Below are positions 56,654 through 64,000 of a stretch of 64,000 nucleotides of DNA, one piece after another. A model generated the notes under the pieces. The model saw nothing but the letters and a program-made list of their open reading frames with translations, did not search any database and had not been told where the DNA came from. The translations under genes and the position numbers were made by a program. This DNA is from Rhizobiaceae bacterium. GTDB lineage: Bacteria; Pseudomonadota; Alphaproteobacteria; Rhizobiales; Rhizobiaceae. Each line of letters starts with the position of its first letter. Position 1 is the first letter of the stretch. The stretch covers positions 1 through 64,000 of the forward strand of contig JAHBYW010000010.1 in NCBI GenBank assembly GCA_019635755.1, in the 5' to 3' direction.

Positions 56654-57301
56654 ATGAAGCACGAGGGGACAATGGCGTTGTTCCAGTATTGGAACAGGTT
56701 GCGCAACGGCCGCCCTGCCCCGCGCCGGACGGAGATCGAGCCGGCCGACATCAAGACGATGCTGGCCGACACCTTCATCCTCGAGAAGGACGCGCGCGGC
56801 GAGGCCGTGTTCCGCCTTGCGGGCACCCGGCTCTGCGCACTCTACGGCCGCGAGTTGAAGGGCTTCTCCTTCGCCTCGCTCTGGCGCGACAAGGACCAGC
56901 GGCTGCTGGGCAAGCTCGCCGAGGGCAGTTTCGGCTCCAAATCGATCGTGGTCGTTTCCTACGAAGGTATCAGCCGCAACGGGCGCACCAACGCCTTCGA
57001 GCTCGTCCTGCTGCCCCTCGACGGCGGCTTCGAAAGCCCGCGCTGCATGGGCTCTGTCGTGCCGATGGAGAAGCCGTTCTGGCTGGGTGCCGACCCGATC
57101 CTCGACGCGCGCATCGACACGGTACGCGTCGTCGATCCGGACCGCGAACCCGTCTTCCTCGGCAACCGCCCGGCGGTGACCGTTCCGGACCTCGTCCCGG
57201 ACGCCGCCGATCTGCGCCCTGCCCCCGTCCAGTCAACGGTTCCTGCCGAGGGCCGTCGGATCCGCCATCTGGTGGTCCTCGACGGCGGCCGCGAAGAGTA
57301 A
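56654..57301 (+). CDS. PAS-domain protein (PF07310-like)
   Basis: A 215-residue protein beginning MKHEGTMALFQYWNRLRNGR, then RRTEIEPADIKTMLADTFIL and FRLAGTRLCALYGRELKGFS. This form of PAS domain occurs alone in alphaproteobacteria and is placed near PilZ proteins or envelope genes. ATG 56672 (after GAGGGG) is an alternative start. It lies 105 bp upstream of a PilZ-domain gene. Confidence 0.85.
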   Translation: MKHEGTMALFQYWNRLRNGRPAPRRTEIEPADIKTMLADTFILEKDARGEAVFRLAGTRLCALYGRELKGFSFASLWRDKDQRLLGKLAEGSFGSKSIVVVSYEGISRNGRTNAFELVLLPLDGGFESPRCMGSVVPMEKPFWLGADPILDARIDTVRVVDPDREPVFLGNRPAVTVPDLVPDAADLRPAPVQSTVPAEGRRIRHLVVLDGGREE

Positions 57302-57406
57302 AGACGCAGTCGTTTCGGCCGTTAAGACTTACGGCTTGTTAACCGGTCGCTCGCTATTTTTCCCCAAATCATGCGCGCATATCGCGCAGGCAGATCAAAC
57401 GGGGAA

Positions 57407-58033
57407 ATGGCCGTCATGAGGTCAGCGGCGATCGAGGTCGCGCCGTCGAGAGCGGAAAGGCGCAACTTTCAGCGCGTCCGCGTCAAGATATACGGCCGCT
57501 TCATGCTCGAGGACCGCACCGAGCACCCGTGCCAGGTCGTCGACATGTCGCCGGGCAACGTCGCGTTCCGCGCCGACCGCGTCGGCGAGCCCGGCGAGAA
57601 GGTCATCGCCTATCTCGACCACATTGGCCGCATCGAGGGCGTCGTGACCCGCCGACTCGACGACGGCTTCGCCATGACGGTCATCGCGTCCGACCGCAAG
57701 AAGGACAAGCTCGCGGCGCAGCTGACCTGGCTCGCCAACAAGCACGAGCTCGACCTGCCGGAGGACCGCCGCCACGAGCGCGTCGCGCCGCGCAACCCGA
57801 TGAGCGTGCTGAAGCTCGCCGACGGGCGCCAGTATCAGTGCCGCATCATCGACCTGTCGCTGTCGGGCGCCGCCATCGAGATCGAGGTCAAGCCCGCGCT
57901 CGGCGTCCAGGTGACGCTCGGCACGATGCGCGGCCAGGTCGTCCGCCATTTCGAGGACGGCGTTGCGATCGAGTTCGCCGTCGTGCAGCGCCCCGAGACG
58001 CTCGACGCCGAGTTCAACGGCACGCGCAGCTGA
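57407..58033 (+). CDS. Tandem PilZ-domain protein (c-di-GMP effector)
   Basis: About 208 residues with two PilZ domains. The second (~residues 118-190) has both ligand motifs, RRHERV and DLSLSG, and should bind c-di-GMP. The first (~19-95) has the arginine motif RNFQRVRV but DMSPGN in place of DxSxxG, so it may be degenerate. ATG 57416 is an alternative start. It ends before a strong terminator, so it probably closes the PAS-PilZ unit. Confidence 0.87.
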   Translation: MAVMRSAAIEVAPSRAERRNFQRVRVKIYGRFMLEDRTEHPCQVVDMSPGNVAFRADRVGEPGEKVIAYLDHIGRIEGVVTRRLDDGFAMTVIASDRKKDKLAAQLTWLANKHELDLPEDRRHERVAPRNPMSVLKLADGRQYQCRIIDLSLSGAAIEIEVKPALGVQVTLGTMRGQVVRHFEDGVAIEFAVVQRPETLDAEFNGTRS

Positions 58034-58400
58034 CCCGCACGCCCTTAGCGGCATGCATCCGAAGGCGGCCTGAGGGCCGCCTTTTCGTTTGGCGAGGCGC
58101 CCGAGGGCCCGCCGCACGCTGCTCCTCCTGGCACGGTGACGTCTCCGGCCCGGACCGCCCAGGCCGTGACGGCAACGGCCCGGCGGACTGCCGTTTCCTG
58201 ACGCGACCCAGGGCGCAACCGAAATCTCCAATTTTAGGCAAATTCGATCCGTCTTTTATGCTTAATTTATTCAAGTTCGTCTTGAGTTTTATTCTGTTTT
58301 TAGACTTGGTTTCGATGCCTTCTACTTAAACTCTACTTCGCGGTTTTGCGTGGAATAAATCCGGCTCTGCCAATGTGGCGTCAGAAGGGGAGACGACACA
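58034..58400 (+). other. Non-coding region with AT-rich segment before the cysteine peptidase gene
   Basis: Apart from the PilZ terminator, positions about 58226-58350 are strikingly AT-rich for this genome, with TTTTATGCTTAATTTATTC and TTTTATTCTGTTTTTAGAC runs. This probably holds the promoter of the downstream gene; no protein frame is convincing. Confidence 0.55.
58062..58085 (+). terminator. Intrinsic terminator after the PilZ gene
   Basis: Stem AAGGCGGCC/GGCCGCCTT with a TGAG loop, followed by TTCG-TTT. It lies about 30 bp after the PilZ stop codon. Confidence 0.85.
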
Positions 58401-59003
58401 ATGACGAAGACGGGGACAAGGCTTCTGACAATTCTCGCTGCGCTGCCGCTGGCTTTCGCCGCCGGCACCGCCTTCGCCAACTCGTCCATGACGACGGGCG
58501 GCCGGACGACGCAGCCGATCGGACACTACGAGTTCTGCCAGCGCGAGCCCGGGGAATGCTCGCAGAAGACGGCGAAGAAGGCTCCGGTCGAACTGACACG
58601 CAAGCTGTGGTCGGCGATGATCGACGTGAACAACGCGGTCAACATGATGGTCGCGCCGCGCACCGACATGGAAATGTGGGGCAAGGAGGAACTCTGGTCC
58701 TACCCCGACAAGGTCGGCGACTGCGAGGACTATGTGCTGGAGAAGCGCCGCCGCCTCATGAAGATGGGCGTGTCCGCAGGCGACCTGCTCATCACCGTCG
58801 TGCGCCAGCCCAACGGCGACGGTCACGCCGTTCTGACGGTCCGCACCAGCCGCGGCGACTTCGTGCTCGACAATCTCGAGCTCCGCGTGCTCGCCTGGGC
58901 CGACACCGAATACACCTACCTCAAGCGCCAGTCGGAGCGGAACTCCGGCGCCTGGGTCTCCATCCAGGACGACCGCAACGTGCTGGTCGGCAGCGTCAAG
59001 TAG
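58401..59003 (+). CDS. Transglutaminase-like periplasmic cysteine peptidase (LapG-like, BTLCP)
   Basis: A 200-residue exported protein with a signal peptide (ILAALPLAFAAGTAFA) and a papain-like domain. The catalytic triad is C108 (KVGDCEDYV), H142 (GHAVLTV) and D157 (FVLDNLE). LapG homologues cut large adhesins and are inhibited by LapD on c-di-GMP binding; many rhizobial members stand alone, and none of those partners is in the window. A terminator follows it. Confidence 0.9.
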   Translation: MTKTGTRLLTILAALPLAFAAGTAFANSSMTTGGRTTQPIGHYEFCQREPGECSQKTAKKAPVELTRKLWSAMIDVNNAVNMMVAPRTDMEMWGKEELWSYPDKVGDCEDYVLEKRRRLMKMGVSAGDLLITVVRQPNGDGHAVLTVRTSRGDFVLDNLELRVLAWADTEYTYLKRQSERNSGAWVSIQDDRNVLVGSVK

Positions 59004-59057
59004 GAACACCAATACCCGGTCGAGTCCCCACCCTCCCCGTCCCCAACGACCGGGTTA

Positions 59058-59094
59058 GGAGCCGGCCCAGTCCCCGGGCCGGCTCCACTCTTTT
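59058..59094 (+). terminator. Intrinsic terminator after the cysteine peptidase gene
   Basis: Perfect 11-bp stem GGAGCCGGCCC/GGGCCGGCTCC with loop AGTCCCC, followed by ACTCTTTT. Confidence 0.9.
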
Positions 59095-59115
59095 CCGGAA
59101 CTGCCGGGCGGCCGC

Positions 59116-59643
59116 TCAGACGGCGGCCAGTCCCTGGCGGAACCGCCGCGCATTCGCCACGTAATGCGCCGCGGACATCCTGAGCCGCGCGATCGCCGCG
59201 TCGTCCAGCGCGCGGATGACCTTGGCGGGCGAGCCGACGATCAGCGATCCGTCCGGGAATTCCTTGCCCTCGGTCACCAGCGCACCGGCACCGACCAGCG
59301 AGTTGCTGCCGATCCGCGCGCCGTTCAGCACGATCGCGCCCATGCCGATCAGCGAATTGTCGCCGATCGTGCAGCCGTGCAGCAGCGCGCGATGGCCGAC
59401 CGTGCAGCCGACGCCGATGGTCAGCGGGAAGCCGGGGTCGGTGTGCATCACAGTGTGCTCCTGCACATTGGTATCGTCGCCGAGGGTTATCTGTTCGTTG
59501 TCGCCGCGCAGCGCCGCGCCGAACCAGATCCCGACATTGCGGCCGATGCGGATGCGGCCGACGACGCTGGCGTCCGGCGCGATCCAGGCGGACGCCTCGT
59601 CGACGAACTCCGGCGCGACGCCATCGATGGAATAGATCGGCAT
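59116..59643 (-). CDS. Gamma-carbonic-anhydrase-like hexapeptide protein
   Basis: A 175-residue left-handed beta-helix protein of the YrdA/gamma-CA family. The three metal histidines H67 (VMHTDP), H84 and H89 ([10 protein letters not shown]) are present, as are RGDNEQI and NVQEHTV. Many such proteins are active carbonic anhydrases, others acyltransferases. It starts [11 protein letters not shown]; the next gene upstream ends 41 bp before it on the same strand. Confidence 0.92.
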   Translation of the reverse strand: MPIYSIDGVAPEFVDEASAWIAPDASVVGRIRIGRNVGIWFGAALRGDNEQITLGDDTNVQEHTVMHTDPGFPLTIGVGCTVGHRALLHGCTIGDNSLIGMGAIVLNGARIGSNSLVGAGALVTEGKEFPDGSLIVGSPAKVIRALDDAAIARLRMSAAHYVANARRFRQGLAAV

Positions 59644-59684
59644 GAGAACTCCGCTTGCTCGGCCGGCGCGGACGCGCCCGTTCC

Positions 59685-60011
59685 TCACGCTAGGAGGTCG
59701 AGCACGCTGGACGCAAGCGAAAGCACGAGGACGCCGAGCGCCAGCGCCCAGGTCGCTGCGACCATCGCGTAGGTGGCCAGTCGTACCGCGTTGATCGTCC
59801 CGCGATGGAACGCGTCGAGCGCTTCGTTTCCCAGCATGTAGGGGCCGGCGACTGCGGTCAGCGCCACCGAGCGGACGATCCGGCGCGGCGACAGATGCGG
59901 CTCGGCGAAAGCGACGGGCACGCGTGTCGCGATCTCGACCAGCGTCGCCACCAGGCCGGCGACGGTCAGCCCGGCCAGAAAAGCGAACAGCGCCGGCGCC
60001 AGCGATCCCAT
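59685..60011 (-). CDS. Small membrane protein (108 aa)
   Basis: A 108-residue protein with two or three hydrophobic segments ([55 protein letters not shown]) and a conserved-looking [10 protein letters not shown] turn. The ATG follows GGAGCGTAAAG. It resembles alphaproteobacterial proteins without known function. It is divergent from the 247-residue gene at 60118. Confidence 0.75.
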   Translation of the reverse strand: MGSLAPALFAFLAGLTVAGLVATLVEIATRVPVAFAEPHLSPRRIVRSVALTAVAGPYMLGNEALDAFHRGTINAVRLATYAMVAATWALALGVLVLSLASSVLDLLA

Positions 60012-60117
60012 CTTTACGCTCCGTTTACCATGACGAAAGCATCGTCCGTTACGAAGCGCCCGACGCAAGATGCATGCCGCAGGCATGTGTGCCGTCCGGG
60101 GACGAGGACCGTGCGCC

Positions 60118-60861
60118 ATGTCCGACACTACCCAGGGCCTCGAGATCGGCGGCGACGACATCCGGCCGATGGATTCGGCCTTCATGCTGAAGGTGTTCTA
60201 CGTCTTCGCCGCCCTGGCGCTGCTGTCGGTCGCCATCAGCCTCGGCGGCAAATGGCTGGGGCGTTCCATCATCATGGCCGGCCACAGCGACGACACCACC
60301 GCATACGAGGTCGTGATCGGCAACAATGTCGTCGTCGCTCCGGGCAATGAGATCCGCTTCGAGCGCGGCCGCCGGACGGGTGTCGCGCGGCGGCTCGACC
60401 TCTATTTCCGCTGGCCCGATCTCGCGGGCTACAGCGCCGCCGCGCACGACGACTTCAACCATGCCGGCGGCTCGAAGCGCATCGTCTTCGCGGCGATCGA
60501 GGAGGCGATGATGTCGCGCGACATGAGCGGCCGCTTCCAGCCGATCTACCGCGACCTCATCCTCACGCCGGGGTCCGAGGGTCCGGGCGGAACGCGGCTC
60601 TTCGCCTTCGATCCGAAGTCCGGCTACATGAACGAATTGCTGGTGGTCGCGCCGCGTGCCGGCAAGGAACCCTTCGTCGCCCGCTGCCTGACGGGGCCGA
60701 GCGCGGCGCAGTCGCTGGCACCGTGCGAACGCGACGTGCACCTCGGTGACGGACTTAGCGTCACCTACCGGTTCCCGGGCGAATTGCTTGGCGAATGGAA
60801 GGACCTCGACGCCAGGGTGGTCGGCAAGGTCGCGGCGATGCTGAAGACCGCGCGGCGGTAG
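60118..60861 (+). CDS. Single-span membrane protein of unknown function
   Basis: A 247-residue protein: about 30 cytosolic residues, one membrane segment (VFYVFAALALLSVAISLGG), then a periplasmic or extracytosolic domain (TTAYEVVIGNNVVVAPGNEI, KRIVFAAIEEAMMSRDMSGR, GTRLFAFDPKSGYMNELLVV) with two cysteines that could pair. No family is recognised. It converges with the DUF3126 gene. Confidence 0.75.
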   Translation: MSDTTQGLEIGGDDIRPMDSAFMLKVFYVFAALALLSVAISLGGKWLGRSIIMAGHSDDTTAYEVVIGNNVVVAPGNEIRFERGRRTGVARRLDLYFRWPDLAGYSAAAHDDFNHAGGSKRIVFAAIEEAMMSRDMSGRFQPIYRDLILTPGSEGPGGTRLFAFDPKSGYMNELLVVAPRAGKEPFVARCLTGPSAAQSLAPCERDVHLGDGLSVTYRFPGELLGEWKDLDARVVGKVAAMLKTARR

Positions 60862-60873
60862 CTGCCCGCCGGC

Positions 60874-61122
60874 TTACGCCAGGTCGATGTCGAGGATCGC
60901 CATCGAGAAGTTGTAGTCGCCTTCCTCCTCGTCCTTGTAGACGATTCCGAGGAAATCCTCGCCGATGTAGAGCTCGGCCGAGTCCTCCTTGCGCGGGCGC
61001 GCCTTCACTTCGAGGCGCGGATTCTGGAAGAGGCGCTTGAAATAGGCGTCGAGCTTGCGGATTTCTTCTGGCTTCAACGGACGGCTCCGGTACTCAGTTC
61101 GCGATTGCGGCGCTTCTGACAT
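60874..61122 (-). CDS. DUF3126 family protein
   Basis: An 82-residue protein containing RPLKPEEIRKLDAYFKRLFQ, LEVKARPRKEDSAELYIGED and DEEEGDYNFSMAILDIDL. DUF3126 genes are commonly next to cysE in alphaproteobacteria, as here. The N-terminal 16 residues (MSEAPQSRTEYRSR) are extra relative to the usual start; no other start codon is available closer. Function unknown. Confidence 0.85.
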   Translation of the reverse strand: MSEAPQSRTEYRSRPLKPEEIRKLDAYFKRLFQNPRLEVKARPRKEDSAELYIGEDFLGIVYKDEEEGDYNFSMAILDIDLA

Positions 61123-61234
61123 GTAGAGGATGGCGGTGTAAAGGCGAGCCGCCGGCGATCGCCGCTCCCATGCGTTCTGCCCAAACGAAACGGGCGGCCG
61201 AACGGCCGCCCTCCGCCTGCAGCCCGCGGGGCGT

Positions 61235-62083
61235 TCAGATGTCGAAGCTCACCACCTGGTCGAGCTGCCTTATGGTCAGCAGCTGGTCCATCTGCCGCGA
61301 CGGCTGGTCGCAGCCGGTCTCGCCGACGACGCGGGCGGGCACGCCGGCGACCGTCTTGTTGTGCGGCACAGGGGCCAGCACGACGGAGCCCGCCGCCACT
61401 TTGGCGCAGTGCCCGACCTCAATGTTGCCGAGGATCTTCGCACCCGTGCCGATCAGGACGCCGTGCCGGATCTTCGGGTGACGGTCGCCGGTCTCCTTGC
61501 CGGTGCCGCCCAGCGTCACGCCGTTCAGCATCGAGACGTTGTCCTCGACCACCGCCGTCTCGCCGATGACGATGTCGGTCGCGTGGTCGATGAAGATGCC
61601 CTTGCCCATCTTGGCGGCCGGGTTGATGTCGGTTCCGTAGACGACGGACGAGCGGCTCTGCAGGTAGAGCGCGAAGTCCTTGCGGCCGTGGTTCCACAGC
61701 CAGTGCGCCACGCGGTGCGTCTGGATCGCGTGAAAACCCTTGAAGTAGAGCACCGGCATGATGAAGCGGTCGCAGGCCGGGTCGCGATCGTAATAGGCCT
61801 GGATGTCGACGCGTACGATCGTGCTCCACTCCGGCCAGTCGCGCAGCATGGTCATGAAGGTGTGGCGGATCATGTCCGCCGGCACGTCCTGGTGGTCCAG
61901 CCGCTGCGCGATGCGGTGGATCACCGCGTCTTCCAGCGTGTCGTGGTTCAGGATGGTGGAGTAGAGGAAGGCGGCGAGCAGCGGGTCGCGCTCGACCGCT
62001 TCCATCGCCTCGTCGCGGATCGACCGCCAGATCGGGTCGACCGGCTGGATCTTTCCGGTGCGCTGGGCAGTGCTGGTGCTCAT
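61235..62083 (-). CDS. cysE: Serine O-acetyltransferase
   Basis: A 282-residue enzyme making O-acetylserine, the first step of cysteine synthesis. The N-terminal helical domain (DPIWRSIRDEAMEAVERDPL) precedes the hexapeptide beta-helix with catalytic His in FIDHATDIVIGETAVVEDNV and GDRHPKIRHGVLIGTGAKIL. Cysteine is the substrate of the two desulfurases in the suf operon, though no direct link is seen. Downstream is a DUF3126 gene. Confidence 0.96.
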   Translation of the reverse strand: MSTSTAQRTGKIQPVDPIWRSIRDEAMEAVERDPLLAAFLYSTILNHDTLEDAVIHRIAQRLDHQDVPADMIRHTFMTMLRDWPEWSTIVRVDIQAYYDRDPACDRFIMPVLYFKGFHAIQTHRVAHWLWNHGRKDFALYLQSRSSVVYGTDINPAAKMGKGIFIDHATDIVIGETAVVEDNVSMLNGVTLGGTGKETGDRHPKIRHGVLIGTGAKILGNIEVGHCAKVAAGSVVLAPVPHNKTVAGVPARVVGETGCDQPSRQMDQLLTIRQLDQVVSFDI

Positions 62084-62135
62084 CGAGGTCGTCCTGTCCC
62101 TGAAGTCAGATCCTACGCCATTTCGCGGCGCGGTT

Positions 62136-62164
62136 GAATTTCAATTTCCTGCATCGACTGTCAA
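62136..62164 (-). promoter_or_regulatory. Possible sigma-70-type promoter of cysE
   Basis: On the reverse strand, TTGACA (62159-62164) is followed after 17 bp by AAATTC, about 50 bp before the cysE start. The -35 element is perfect, the -10 weak. Confidence 0.4.
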
Positions 62165-62232
62165 ATGGATTTGCGCGCCGCGCATTCAAGCAGACGTGGC
62201 AAACAAACCCTTGTCGCAGCGCGTCGCCGGCG

Positions 62233-62739
62233 TCAGATCTTGCGGCTGTCGTAAGCCCAGTGCAGCAGCGCCTGGCGCTGGCGGCGTCGGCACCACAGGT
62301 CGCCACGCTCGCAGTTCTGCCGTATCTGCGCGGCGTGACGGCGGATGGCCTTCCACCGCCCGATCTGGCGCTCGTCTTCACCCGGCAGCCGGCGGCCTAG
62401 GTAGTAGCGGCAATACCACTGGAACCAGCCGCGCGGGTCGTCCTCGTGGATCCAGCCCTTCTGCTTCCACACCGAGAGCGGCTGGCTGGCGGCTGTGCCG
62501 AAGAAATTCAGCTTCGGATCGGCCTTTTGCGGCGACAGCTTCGCCCTGGCGAACCAGGAGGCGGGAAACTCGTCGCGGCAGTCGGTCATGTATTTGCCGC
62601 CGAAGACGCCGAGCTCCAGCATCTCCTTCGGTGTCAGGTCGGGCGTGAATTCCGGCGCGAAATCCTCCCCGGTCCGCGCCGCCAGCTGATAGCGGTAGCC
62701 GCGCTGCATGGTGTCGTTGACGGTGATCGTGCGTGTCAT
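62233..62739 (-). CDS. Conserved protein of unknown function (168 aa)
   Basis: A 168-residue soluble protein: GYRYQLAARTGEDFAPEFTP, MLELGVFGGKYMTDCRDEFP, WIHEDDPRGWFQWYCRYYLG and the basic C-terminus NCERGDLWCRRRQRQALLHW. It is rich in Trp and Arg. Similar proteins occur in diverse bacteria and some eukaryotes, without known role. It is third in a possible four-gene reverse-strand unit with the two genes upstream. Confidence 0.8.
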   Translation of the reverse strand: MTRTITVNDTMQRGYRYQLAARTGEDFAPEFTPDLTPKEMLELGVFGGKYMTDCRDEFPASWFARAKLSPQKADPKLNFFGTAASQPLSVWKQKGWIHEDDPRGWFQWYCRYYLGRRLPGEDERQIGRWKAIRRHAAQIRQNCERGDLWCRRRQRQALLHWAYDSRKI

Positions 62740-62757
62740 CGTGGCTCCGCGGCAGCG

Positions 62758-63123
62758 TCAGGTGAAGGCGGCGGCGCCCTTCAGGCCCGCCCACACCAGG
62801 AGGATGCCGACGCCCAGCAAGGCCAGGTTGAGGACGATCCCGATGACCGAGGACGCGCGTGCGCCGACCCGCGTCAGCCCGATCGCGCCGAGCACGATGC
62901 CGACGACATGAAGGATCGGCGCCGCGATCAGGAACACGATGAGGAAAACGCCGAAGCCGGCATCCGTCGGCGTGCCGTCGGGCTCGACGGTGACGCTGGT
63001 GGCGACCCACAGCGAAAGCAGCGCGCTGCCGAACGCGACGCCCGCGCAGATCAGCGACCATGCTCCGAACGGCGGCGACGTCCGAACCGTGTCGGCAGCC
63101 AGCTTGGCCCTGCCCCACCCCAT
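62758..63123 (-). CDS. Small multi-span membrane protein (121 aa)
   Basis: A 121-residue protein with three hydrophobic segments (GAWSLICAGVAFGSALLSLW, FGVFLIVFLIAAPILHVVGI, SVIGIVLNLALLGVGILLVW), resembling DUF4190-like membrane proteins. It lies 4 bp after the hydrolase stop, so it is probably co-transcribed. Function unknown. Confidence 0.75.
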   Translation of the reverse strand: MGWGRAKLAADTVRTSPPFGAWSLICAGVAFGSALLSLWVATSVTVEPDGTPTDAGFGVFLIVFLIAAPILHVVGIVLGAIGLTRVGARASSVIGIVLNLALLGVGILLVWAGLKGAAAFT

Positions 63124-63127
63124 CGGT

Positions 63128-63943
63128 TCAGCCCTCCAGCGGGTGCGCCCTCAGAAACTCGATCGCCCGCTTCTTGAATGCCTTGTCGCCGACCGACAGC
63201 ATGTGGTCGCGCCCTTCGATCGCAAAGGCTTCCGCGTTGGGCATCAGGCCGGCCAGGTCTTCGGCCGAGCCGGCGATGTCGTCCTTCGTGCCCACCGCGA
63301 TCAGCGTCGGCTGCGCGATGCGCTGCACCTCGGCTTCGGTCAGCTCGACCCGCGACGTGGTGATGCAGGCGGCGAGCGCCCTGCGGTCGCTCCTGGTCTG
63401 GTCGGCAAAGGCGCGGAACATCTTGCCGCGCGGATGGGTCACCGCCGCGGGATCGGGAGCGGCAAGCGCGTCGGCGATCGGATCCCAGTCGCCAACGCCC
63501 TCGACCAGGCCGATGCCCAGCCCGCCGAGGATGAGGGTCGCGACGAGCGCGGGTTCCTGGAGGGCGAGCGTCGCCGAGATGCGGGCGCCCATCGAATAGC
63601 CCATGACATGCGCGCGCCCGATGCCGAGATGAGCCAGCAGCGCCGCCGCGTCGCCCGCCATCCTGGCCGGGGCATAGTCCGGCGGATTGTAACTCTTCGA
63701 CGACAGGCCGTGGCCGCGATTGTCGAGCGCGATGGCCCGGTAGCCTCCCGCCGCCAGCGTGGTCATCCAGGACGGGGCGATCCAGTTGAAGAGGATGCTC
63801 GACGCGAATCCGTGGATCAGCAGGACCGGATCGCCGGACCCGGCGGGCGGCAGCGCGTCGACGAAGGCCAGATCGAATCCCTCATGCGCGAAATGCCGGA
63901 CGGAGAAGCCGGCATAGTCGCGGGACGGCAGGTCAACCGGCAT
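63128..63943 (-). CDS. Alpha/beta-fold hydrolase
   Basis: A 271-residue hydrolase: oxyanion region LLIHGFASSILFNW, ALDNRGHGLSSK, nucleophile elbow GYSMGARISATLAL (serine near residue 118), acid in VGTKDDIAG and catalytic His in EGRDHMLSV. It lacks features that give a specific substrate. Its ATG overlaps the stop of the gene at the right edge. Confidence 0.88.
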   Translation of the reverse strand: MPVDLPSRDYAGFSVRHFAHEGFDLAFVDALPPAGSGDPVLLIHGFASSILFNWIAPSWMTTLAAGGYRAIALDNRGHGLSSKSYNPPDYAPARMAGDAAALLAHLGIGRAHVMGYSMGARISATLALQEPALVATLILGGLGIGLVEGVGDWDPIADALAAPDPAAVTHPRGKMFRAFADQTRSDRRALAACITTSRVELTEAEVQRIAQPTLIAVGTKDDIAGSAEDLAGLMPNAEAFAIEGRDHMLSVGDKAFKKRAIEFLRAHPLEG

Positions 63944-64000
63944 CGCCGGACGCGACCTTGTCGATTTCCGGATGGGTCACGCGGTCGCCGGCCTTCATGC
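63933..64000 (-). CDS. C-terminal fragment of a gene entering from the right edge
   Basis: The last 21 codons read MKAGDRVTHPEIDKVASGDA-G and stop, overlapping the hydrolase start by 11 bp. Only the tail is visible; family not recognised. The frame is open to the edge and the overlap is typical of a coupled operon, but the evidence is slight. Confidence 0.4.
   Translation of the reverse strand, partial: MKAGDRVTHPEIDKVASGDAG

Overview
The window looks like a chromosomal segment of a high-GC alphaproteobacterium of the order Hyphomicrobiales (Rhizobiales). The evidence is conserved core blocks (tRNA-Tyr/tRNA-Gly/tuf; sufS2-sufB-sufC-sufD-sufS-sufT-sufA; amidase/rne; M48-dsbA-aroQ-accB-accC-aat; DUF2155/NDUFA12; DUF3126/cysE), an Irr-type iron control element in front of the suf operon, and dispersed palindromic intergenic repeats typical of rhizobial genomes. 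No prophage, transposase, plasmid function or CRISPR array is visible. The genus cannot be fixed from the sequence alone.

Layout. 1-600: start of tuf (reverse) preceded by tRNA-Gly and tRNA-Tyr. 757-8575: rlmB, a glyoxylate-to-glycerate operon (gcl, hyi, glxR, reverse) with a divergent IclR regulator and a coupled methyltransferase, a universal stress protein, tRNA-Thr and nadK. 8748-10667: DEAD-box helicase and a TfoX-like protein. 10749-18628: the complete SUF iron-sulfur operon on the reverse strand, with two desulfurases, two small membrane proteins and two large inverted repeats inside it, and a near-perfect Irr box upstream. 18853-26633: hydrolase, GNAT, anmK, tyrS, a giant AsmA-like protein, a Bcp-type peroxiredoxin and a 25-residue hydrophobic peptide gene. 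26808-36793: envelope and RNA genes (LytM-type M23 factor, prfB with programmed frameshift, PBP1A, AmiC-type amidase, RNase E). 36998-44538: aminotransferase, BepA-like M48 protease, DsbA-like oxidoreductase, aroQ, accBC and aat.

44621-48908: a small regulated segment (NTF2-like protein, TetR, DUF4336 protein) sits between aat and the DUF2155/NDUFA12 pair, followed by two small cysteine-rich exported proteins and a GNAT coupled to gatB. 50673-55418: a YjhX-family protein, a CBS protein, and a tight four-gene reverse-strand operon encoding an MlaC-like periplasmic lipid-binding protein, a LolD/MacB-type ATPase, an FtsX-type permease and a cytochrome P450. This operon is the best candidate in the window for a little-described system. 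55489-64000: rhomboid protease, PAS and PilZ proteins, a LapG-like cysteine peptidase, gamma-carbonic anhydrase, DUF3126-cysE, several unknown membrane or soluble proteins, and a hydrolase coupled to a gene running off the right edge.

Regulatory and structural extras read directly from the sequence: twin TTTCCGGAAA palindromes between gcl and its IclR gene, a TACAC-N4-GTGTA palindrome between the TetR and DUF4336 genes, the prfB +1 frameshift site, several strong intrinsic terminators, one orphan reverse-strand terminator at about 56.35 kb that suggests an unannotated small RNA, and two diverged copies of a ~115-bp two-hairpin repeat placed directly at the stop codons of the M23 and rne genes.
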